Shown piece by piece: positions 7,080 to 11,206 of a DNA stretch of 11,206 nucleotides. Below the pieces are notes generated by a model. It saw only the letters and a list, made by a program, of their open reading frames with translations. It had not been told where the DNA came from and did not search any database. The stretch is from SIG644 sp045613985 (GTDB lineage: Bacteria > Bacillota > Clostridia > Oscillospirales > CAG-272), in the NCBI GenBank assembly GCA_045613985.1, contig JAZLCA010000062.1:1-11206 (forward strand), written 5' to 3'. Within the stretch, counting starts at the first letter, position 1; every line of letters begins with the position of its first letter. A program made the translations under genes and the position numbers.

Positions 7080-7091
7080 TATATAGGTGAA
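7080..7091 (+). promoter_or_regulatory. TATATAGGTGAA motif shared with the two other sigma genes
   Basis: The 12-mer is identical to the one in the second sigma leader and differs at one base from the first. Here it runs directly into the ribosome-binding site AAAGGAGG, and the palindrome seen in the other two leaders is missing. Further upstream the match to the other leaders is weak (TTGGCG in the place of TTTCCG), so only this core is claimed as shared. Confidence 0.5.
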
Positions 7092-7105
7092 AGGAGGTCG
7101 AGCAG

Positions 7106-7663
7106 ATGAATGATGAAAGAATAATCGAACTGTTCTTTGAACGGTCTGAGCAAGCCATCAAAGAATTGGACGGAAAGTACGGCAAAGTGTTTCACTCACT
7201 CTCATTCAAAATTCTGAACAATCGGCAAGATGCCGAGGAGTGTGTGAATGATTCCTACCTCGGAACGTGGAACGCCATCCCGCCTGCCAAGCCAAATCCA
7301 TTGCTTGCGTTTGTCTGTAAGATCGTAAGGAACATTTCACTCAAACGCTACGAGCAAAACACCGCGGCAAAACGAAACAGCCACTACGATGCAGCTATGG
7401 AGGAACTCCAAGATTGCCTTGCCTCTACGATCACCATCGAGGAAGAAATCGCAGAACGCGAACTGACCGAGATCATCGAATCCTTCTTGGATTCGCTCTC
7501 AAAGGAAAACCGTGTAATCTTCTTGCGCCGTTATTGGTTTTCTGATACTTATGCCGACATCGCAAAAAAAGTCGGACTCACAGAAAAGAATGTGTCTGTC
7601 CGACTCACAAGGCTTCGTAAGGAATTACGGGAGTATCTAATGGAAAGAGAGGTTTTAGTATGA
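7106..7663 (+). CDS. ECF-type RNA polymerase sigma factor (sigma-70 family), third module
   Basis: 185 aa. Region 2 (about 3-90) has DERIIELFFERSEQAI, QDAEECVNDSYLGTWNAIPP and LLAFVCKIVRNISLKRY. Region 4 (about 117-180) has LDSLSKENRVIFLRRYW and the helix-turn-helix YADIAKKVGLTEKNVSVRL. It is clearly related to the two minus-strand sigma factors but more distant, lacks the MELQ start and is shorter at the N-terminus. AAAGGAGGT precedes the ATG. The stop overlaps the downstream ATG as ATGA. It is transcribed from the extended -10 at 7025-7033. Region 4 differs from the sister factors in the recognition helix, so its target promoters may differ. Confidence 0.93.
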   Translation: MNDERIIELFFERSEQAIKELDGKYGKVFHSLSFKILNNRQDAEECVNDSYLGTWNAIPPAKPNPLLAFVCKIVRNISLKRYEQNTAAKRNSHYDAAMEELQDCLASTITIEEEIAERELTEIIESFLDSLSKENRVIFLRRYWFSDTYADIAKKVGLTEKNVSVRLTRLRKELREYLMEREVLV

Positions 7664-8637
7664 CTACGAAAAAGTTTTCAAATGCCCTTGGTAACATCGG
7701 CGAAAATTATATCAATGAAGCCGTTACCTACACTCCAAAAAGAAAAAAGAACACTTGGGTAAAATGGGTGTCTATCGCAGCCTGTTTGTCTTTGGTGATA
7801 ATGGGCGGGATTTTCGGCAACCTGTTTCGTTCTCCCGATACACCCGATGTCCCCGAAAACAACATCATGTCGTATTTTACATTAACCGCATATGCGGCTA
7901 ATGGAGAATCAACAAACTTGAATGTTTCCAGTAGTTGTTTTAATTCGGGCGAGCCAAAATACAATATTTTTGGACATAATATGCCGCTGTTTCATTTTGA
8001 CGTTGAGCCCTCGAATCTTAAAAACAATGAAGGTGTATACGAAAGGTTTGATATATCCATTTCATATAACGGAACCCTTGTTGATGGCAAAGATGAACAT
8101 ATTTTGGTGGGTTACGTGGCGAATGTTCATCGCCCTACCAGCAAACCGTATGCATATTCGGTTATTGGCTGGTTTACAGAACCGACGGATGTTGTTGTTA
8201 CAATTACCGATAAAGAAAGTAAGATGGTTGTAGAAGAAATAACCGTGAATGTAAAATATGATGCTGATCGACAAGAGTATGAGCTGAAAATAACAAAATT
8301 AGATACTGTATACGCCAAACAACACGATAGTGCAAACTTTGATGTTGACGGTGACGGGAAAGAAGAAATTTGCAGTTTGCAATATGGACGTACCAGCGGA
8401 GTGTTTACTTTCATATTCTTGGTTCAAGATAAAGATACGGGTGAAGTTGAATATAAGAGCGTAATATATTCACGGTGGTATGACTTGTCCTTCCAAAAAG
8501 GTGCCGACGGTGTAACACGAGTTCAGGGCATAACTCAAGGCGATAATCCCGAAACACATCTTTTTGATATTTCAATCAAAGAGGGATATGTATATCTTAC
8601 CGAAAATGGAGTTCCGATAGGAGAAATAATTAACTAA
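7660..8637 (+). CDS. Single-pass membrane anti-sigma-like protein with DxDGDGxEE motif, paired with the sigma factor at 7106-7663
   Basis: 325 aa. Cytoplasmic N-terminus 1-32 (basic, PKRKKNTWVKW), one membrane segment about 34-56, a short PD-rich linker, then an external region. FTLTAYAANGES (about 73-84) starts a beta-rich segment. Residues 226-237 contain DVDGDGKEEIC, which resembles the calcium-binding turn of FG-GAP/VCBS-type beta-propeller repeats. Only one such motif is present, so a full propeller is not expected. There is no zinc anti-sigma motif. It is coupled by ATGA to the sigma gene and followed by a clean terminator at 8647-8670. The coding sequence looks more AT-rich than the two partners on the other strand. 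The anti-sigma/sensor role is inferred from context. Confidence 0.75.
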   Translation: MTTKKFSNALGNIGENYINEAVTYTPKRKKNTWVKWVSIAACLSLVIMGGIFGNLFRSPDTPDVPENNIMSYFTLTAYAANGESTNLNVSSSCFNSGEPKYNIFGHNMPLFHFDVEPSNLKNNEGVYERFDISISYNGTLVDGKDEHILVGYVANVHRPTSKPYAYSVIGWFTEPTDVVVTITDKESKMVVEEITVNVKYDADRQEYELKITKLDTVYAKQHDSANFDVDGDGKEEICSLQYGRTSGVFTFIFLVQDKDTGEVEYKSVIYSRWYDLSFQKGADGVTRVQGITQGDNPETHLFDISIKEGYVYLTENGVPIGEIIN

Positions 8638-8646
8638 ATACTTTAG

Positions 8647-8670
8647 GGTGCCGCTTCGGTGGCACCTTTT
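8647..8670 (+). terminator. UUCG-loop intrinsic terminator of the third sigma operon
   Basis: GGTGCCGC (8647-8654) pairs with GTGGCACC (8659-8666, one G-T pair) around a C(TTCG)G tetraloop, followed by TTTT. It starts 10 bp after the stop codon. Confidence 0.9.
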
Positions 8671-8693
8671 GGGGGATTAAATCACCGGGTAAC

Positions 8694-8795
8694 TCCGCTT
8701 CGCTCCGTGATTCCTCGCCGCGCCTCTCGTGAGCGAGCTCCCTGTGGCTTGCGGCGGGAATGCGAACCAGCGCACTTGCATTGCAAGTGCCCGGT
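8694..8795. repeat. GC-rich block of nested inverted repeats
   Basis: This non-coding stretch can fold as a branched structure. An outer helix pairs ACCGG (8694-8698) with CCGGT (8791-8795). One arm pairs 8711-8721 with 8751-8760 (TTCC, a bulged T, CGCCGC against GCGGCGGGAA). A second arm is GCACTTGCA (8772-8780) with TGCAAGTGC (8782-8790). An alternative pairing is AGCGCA (8769-8774) with TGCGCT (8802-8807). Its base composition differs sharply from the AT-rich gene just before it. It may be a dispersed palindromic repeat or a structured RNA; I cannot tell which. Confidence 0.5.
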
Positions 8796-8815
8796 CGTAT
8801 TTGCGCTATTCCAGC

Positions 8816-8853
8816 CAACAAAAAGGCACGCCACGTGGCGTGCCTTTTTGTTG
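8816..8853. terminator. Perfect 38-bp palindrome, probable bidirectional terminator
   Basis: Positions 8816-8834 are the exact reverse complement of 8835-8853 (core GGCACGCCAC/GTGGCGTGCC, with A5/T5 flanks). The T5 after the stem on both strands fits a terminator serving the plus-strand third sigma operon and the minus-strand genes coming from 9076-9520. Confidence 0.8.
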
Positions 8854-8865
8854 TCCCATAACTAC

Positions 8866-8985
8866 GATTTAGATGACGGCGTGTTCCGTTCATCTGATAA
8901 TATGATTTAGATGCTGATACGTTTTTCACAGGATATAGGTATCCCTTGGCGATGATGAGGGGTGTAATTACCGCTTTCTACCGGG
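8866..8985. repeat. Repeat block B (right of the third sigma module)
   Basis: Contains GATTTAGATG twice (8866-8875 and 8904-8913) and CCTTGGCG (8944-8951). The distances from the second GATTTrGATG to CCTTGGCG (40 bp) and from there to CCGGG (37 bp) are exactly those of block A, and 49 of 82 bases match over 8904-8985. No gene is visible between 8638 and 9075. Confidence 0.55.
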
Positions 8986-9075
8986 TTTTCACCTCTATGC
9001 TTGCAACGAATCCTATGTAATGGCCAAGTTTTGACTCTGTTTTGAAGTGGTTCGAAAGTCGTTACCCCATCCGTG

Positions 9076-9285
9076 TCATTTTCTAAACGGACGTGAGAAG
9101 ACCTTTCCACCTTCTTGAACAAGCTCCTCAGCATGTTCAGATATGTACTTGGCTACAGGATGCCACGCTTTCTTAAAAACGAAGCACAGCTCTCCGTTGA
9201 TTTCTTTTGTTGGGCAGGTGTATCTTCGTCCATTTGAAAAAACCTGACACCACTTCAAAATCTTATTTACTCCGAGAACTAACAT
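9076..9285 (-). CDS. Small basic protein of unknown function
   Basis: 69 aa, basic (K/R clearly outnumber D/E), with three cysteines (13, 24, 34) and no membrane segment or signal peptide. I do not recognise it. The ATG at 9285 is chosen over the GTG one codon upstream because it sits 8 nt from GGAGG. That ribosome-binding site overlaps the stop codon of the gene before it (9299-9520), so the two are probably translationally coupled and made together. Its slightly acidic partner and the neighbouring XRE regulator give an accessory-gene flavour, but no function can be assigned. Confidence 0.6.
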   Translation of the reverse strand: MLVLGVNKILKWCQVFSNGRRYTCPTKEINGELCFVFKKAWHPVAKYISEHAEELVQEGGKVFSRPFRK

Positions 9286-9298
9286 CACTGCGACCTCC

Positions 9299-9520
9299 TT
9301 AATTCAAGTGTTCTTTCAACCAGTCGGGCATGCTGGGATCATCGATAGCCCAAGATTCAACGACTGTTTCGTCTTCGTTCCACTCGCTTTCGCGGCCGTC
9401 GAATATCTTCTGACGGTGGCACTTGTATTTTACTACCGTTCCACCTTCAAGGCGATATTCATTCCAATAATAGTTCTGCTTGCCATAGCCAGACCATTCG
9501 TTTGTTTTGTAGATTACCAT
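9299..9520 (-). CDS. Small aromatic-rich protein of unknown function
   Basis: 73 aa with five tryptophans (9, 19, 47, 57, 67) and six tyrosines, somewhat acidic in the C-terminal half (for example ESEWNEDETVVESW). There is no signal peptide, membrane segment or recognised motif. The ATG at 9520 is preferred to the TTG two codons upstream, since GGAGG is 8 nt from the ATG and only 2 nt from the TTG. It has its own promoter (9562-9590) with an inverted repeat just after the -10, so it is probably regulated. It is first in a two-gene unit with 9076-9285. Confidence 0.65.
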   Translation of the reverse strand: MVIYKTNEWSGYGKQNYYWNEYRLEGGTVVKYKCHRQKIFDGRESEWNEDETVVESWAIDDPSMPDWLKEHLN

Positions 9521-9540
9521 TTGCAATACCTCCGCAATCG

Positions 9541-9560
9541 TGATTGTTTATTGTCAATCA
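9541..9560. promoter_or_regulatory. Inverted repeat, probable operator of the small-gene pair
   Basis: TGATTG (9541-9546) and CAATCA (9555-9560) are perfect inverted arms 8 bp apart. They lie between the -10 box and the ribosome-binding site, where a repressor would block transcription. The sequence differs from the half-sites at the XRE gene's own promoter, so the binding protein is unknown. Confidence 0.5.
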
Positions 9561-9561
9561 T

Positions 9562-9590
9562 AGTATAACAGAGATTTTGCTTTCTGTCGT
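9562..9590 (-). promoter_or_regulatory. Sigma-A-like promoter of the small-gene pair
   Basis: On the minus strand ACGACA (9585-9590), 17-bp spacer, TATACT (9562-9567) with TG extension (TGTTATACT). The -35 matches consensus at four of six bases. Confidence 0.65.
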
Positions 9591-9611
9591 CCACGCTGTG
9601 TGGACTTTTTT
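9589..9611 (+). terminator. Plus-strand terminator-like hairpin at the 3' end of the XRE gene
   Basis: GTCCAC (9589-9594) and GTGGAC (9600-9605) pair around a 5-nt loop, followed by T6 on the plus strand. The flanking genes all run the other way, so it has no obvious plus-strand client. For minus-strand transcripts the stem lacks a following T tract. Confidence 0.5.
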
Positions 9612-10473
9612 ATTTTGTCGAGAATTTATCGGCATATATATTACCGAGCATTGAAAATTCTGACATCATCTGATATCCAATGGCACTATTTAATTCAGGG
9701 CTGTTACCGTTACGTACCATTCCGAATATGTATCTTAATGCCATATAAAAATCACCCAAATCCGCATACTCTGCCGAATGCTTGAGGCGATAAATGTTGA
9801 GAACAATATGAAGCTCATATTCTTCTAAAAATTCTTCACGTTGCTGTAACCATTCGCTGTCTGCTTCATCGTCATACGAAGTAAGATACATAGCCTGTAC
9901 CAGTTTTTTCGGTGACTCTTTGATGCCATCAAATGCATCTATAAATTTTGGATTCATCCAGCAGGTAATCATACCAACGAGAAATATTTGTCGCAGGAGG
10001 TTTGCTGAGGCTTCTATTACTTTTTCGTCAATAGCTGCGAAATAATATTCGAAGCATTTTTCCATATCCTCATCTGAAAGATCGTAGTTTTGATTTATAA
10101 TGCAGTTGAAGATCTTTTCGTCCAATAAGTATGCTTGCTTGAAATTATTATTTTCCAATGCCCTCGGACTACAAATACCGGGTAGCATTTTCTCCATCAT
10201 GTTGATGTTATACTGTTGATCAAGCATGGTGTCATTATACATTGGCTTCATGTTGCTATAATCACCATGTACCAGTTCGTCCTCGGTTATATGATAATGT
10301 TTTGCAATACGCTTCAGCACATCCCTATCGGGAATTCTATCACCAAGTTCATAGTTGGAAACTGCTGTGTTTCCGACACCAATTGCCAAAGCCAAATCGG
10401 TTATGCTTTCACCAAAGGCTTTACGCAATCCACGGATGTTTGATGGTAATTTATAATACTCTTTGCTGTTCAT
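9610..10473 (-). CDS. XRE-family transcriptional regulator with large C-terminal domain
   Basis: 287 aa. Residues about 11-70 form an XRE/Cro-type helix-turn-helix: NIRGLRKAFGES, ITDLALAIGV, GNTAVSNYELG (recognition helix), then IPDRDVLKRIAKHYHITEDEL. The remaining roughly 210 residues are helical-looking and acidic, with no membrane segment. I do not recognise a domain; it may bind a ligand or mediate oligomerisation. The start at 10473 is supported by GGAGG 6 nt upstream; the longer open frame to 10530 would read through the promoter's -10 box. ATGTTAC/GTAACAT half-sites overlap its promoter, suggesting self-repression. It is followed closely by the two small genes, which have their own promoter. 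Such regulators are common in conjugative elements and prophages. Confidence 0.88.
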   Translation of the reverse strand: MNSKEYYKLPSNIRGLRKAFGESITDLALAIGVGNTAVSNYELGDRIPDRDVLKRIAKHYHITEDELVHGDYSNMKPMYNDTMLDQQYNINMMEKMLPGICSPRALENNNFKQAYLLDEKIFNCIINQNYDLSDEDMEKCFEYYFAAIDEKVIEASANLLRQIFLVGMITCWMNPKFIDAFDGIKESPKKLVQAMYLTSYDDEADSEWLQQREEFLEEYELHIVLNIYRLKHSAEYADLGDFYMALRYIFGMVRNGNSPELNSAIGYQMMSEFSMLGNIYADKFSTK

Positions 10474-10490
10474 AGCCGACCTCCAGTTTG

Positions 10491-10536
10491 ATGTTACACT
10501 CATTATAACATTTTTCTTTTCTGATTTCAATGTTAC
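10491..10536. promoter_or_regulatory. ATGTTAC-type half-sites over the XRE promoter
   Basis: Three half-sites are seen on the plus strand: ATGTTAC (10491-10497), TAACAT (10506-10511, inverted) and ATGTTAC (10530-10536). The first two form an inverted pair over the -10/start region and the third lies at the -35. This fits an operator for the regulator it precedes. Confidence 0.5.
10502..10530 (-). promoter_or_regulatory. Sigma-A promoter of the XRE regulator gene
   Basis: On the minus strand TTGAAA (10525-10530), 17-bp spacer, TATAAT (10502-10507) with TG extension (TGTTATAAT). Confidence 0.87.
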
Positions 10537-10577
10537 TGTGTAAACATTTTCTTATTACTTGAATTGGAGCTTATGTA

Positions 10578-10595
10578 GCCAAGGTTACCCTTGGC
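10578..10595. repeat. Short hairpin after the partial gene, with a third CCTTGGCG
   Basis: GCCAAGG (10578-10584) and CCTTGGC (10589-10595) pair around TTAC, just after the stop codon of the truncated gene. There is no T tract. CCTTGGCG (10589-10596) is the core also present in repeat blocks A and B, but here the surroundings do not align. Confidence 0.45.
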
Positions 10596-10599
10596 GAGA

Positions 10600-11206
10600 T
10601 TACATTGTCATCTCAAAATCCAGTTCTTCATAACCGCCTGTTTTCATTCGAATGAGGCTGTCATCGAAGATATCCGTCTGCATTCCAACGACTTCCTGAT
10701 CCAGCAGTTCAAAGGCTGCATAATGGCAACCGTCGATTACCACGGTATTCATTTCTCCGGACAGAAGCAATTTGATATCGTTTGGAGAAATGCGGATGTC
10801 ACCGTCCGGTGTCTTGATTTCGAATACCGCACTTGGATGCTTCATGAGCTGGCCTTTTACGGTCTTCATGAGTTGCTCTTGTTCCTTTTCCCAAGCTTCT
10901 TGAAACTGAATGCCCTCTGTGATCACCTCTGTGAATCGATCTGTATCCTCGCATACGTCTTTAAAGCGAATGCCGAAGTCTTCGAGGATATCAAGGTCAT
11001 CACAGGAGCAGAAGAAACCTCCGGCTTCGCAATCAAACAGCACACGTCCGATATATGGATCGTTTCTGAAAGCCTGTCTGAAGGCTGCTTCCCATTCGTA
11101 ACCGTTACCGTGAGTCTTGAGTCCGATAGGTGTGGTTGTCGGCTCTCCGATAGACTTAGCATATCTGTCGAATGCCGTCTGACAGTAATCCGCATGCTGA
11201 CCGTTC
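10600..11206 (-). CDS. Unrecognised protein, 3' part only (5' end beyond the window)
   Basis: The frame is open from the window edge (first full codon at 11205) to the TAA at 10600, giving 201 visible residues. It begins NGQHADYCQTAFDRY and ends DFEMTM. The GTG at 11043 could be taken as a start, but the frame continues unbroken upstream (YIGRVLFDCEAGG spans it), so this is the C-terminal part of a longer protein. A cysteine-bearing segment (FDCEAGGFFCSCDD) precedes a charged helix (EAWEKEQEQLMKTVKGQLMKH) and a final alpha/beta-looking part. There is no membrane segment. I do not recognise the family. The composition and neighbours are reminiscent of accessory proteins of Clostridial conjugative elements, but this is only an impression. 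Confidence 0.6.
   Translation of the reverse strand, partial: NGQHADYCQTAFDRYAKSIGEPTTTPIGLKTHGNGYEWEAAFRQAFRNDPYIGRVLFDCEAGGFFCSCDDLDILEDFGIRFKDVCEDTDRFTEVITEGIQFQEAWEKEQEQLMKTVKGQLMKHPSAVFEIKTPDGDIRISPNDIKLLLSGEMNTVVIDGCHYAAFELLDQEVVGMQTDIFDDSLIRMKTGGYEELDFEMTM

Noticed and set aside
8694..8795. Possible tRNA or known riboswitch in the GC-rich block
   Set aside because: It contains GGTTCGCATTCC, which resembles a T-loop, on the minus strand. No acceptor stem, anticodon arm or CCA-compatible fold could be drawn.
8630..8929. Overlapping open frames on both strands through the repeat zone
   Set aside because: They cross a terminator, hairpin block and perfect palindrome, lack ribosome-binding sites, and owe their openness to the repeated GC-rich sequence.
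8907..9134. Minus-strand 75-codon frame overlapping the end of the small basic gene
   Set aside because: There is no ribosome-binding site, it overlaps the better-supported gene, and half of it is repeat block B.
9040..9260. 12-bp inverted repeat TTTTGAAGTGGT (9040-9051) with its complement at 9249-9260
   Set aside because: The copies are 200 bp apart, one of them inside a coding sequence, with no other shared flanking sequence; chance is a fair explanation.

Overview
The window looks like a chromosomal stretch from a Gram-positive, low-to-mid GC member of the Clostridia (Firmicutes), probably a gut-type anaerobe. The signs are strong AGGAGG ribosome-binding sites, TG-extended sigma-A -10 boxes, compact hairpin-plus-T terminators, and sigma-factor and membrane-partner families typical of that class. 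No rRNA, tRNA, CRISPR array or transposase is visible.

Layout. (1) 90-4021, minus strand: two tandem operons, each an ECF-type sigma-70 factor followed, with a 4-bp ATGA overlap, by a single-pass membrane protein that is probably its anti-sigma/sensor partner. A terminator at 1884-1915 and an extended -10 promoter at 1845-1853 separate them. (2) 4108-5010, minus: a TIM-barrel sugar phosphate isomerase/epimerase-like gene with its own sigma-A promoter and no visible terminator before the sigma operon below it. (3) 5146-6606, minus: a polytopic membrane protein resembling the YwaF/TMEM164 family, with clear promoter and terminator. (4) 6607-7105: about 500 bp of non-coding DNA holding a strong hairpin, repeat block A and the promoter of the next operon. 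(5) 7106-8637, plus: a third, more divergent and AT-richer sigma/anti-sigma pair, again with an ATGA overlap. (6) 8638-9075: non-coding DNA with a UUCG-loop terminator, a GC-rich multi-hairpin block, a 38-bp perfect palindrome and repeat block B, which is related to block A. (7) 9076-11206, minus: two coupled small genes of unknown function, an XRE-family regulator with a large unassigned C-terminal domain, and the 3' part of an unrecognised gene cut by the window edge. This end has an accessory or mobile-element flavour.

How the genes may work together. The main theme is extracytoplasmic signalling: three sigma/membrane-partner modules within 8.6 kb. The first two sigma genes share a 52-bp upstream block (43/52 identical), and all three carry TATAGGTGAA just ahead of the gene. 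The cytoplasmic and membrane anchors of the first two partners are nearly the same while their external domains differ, which suggests duplication followed by change of the sensed signal. The third module lies between two direct, gapless copies (49/82 identical) of a non-coding block, so it may have arrived or moved as a unit.
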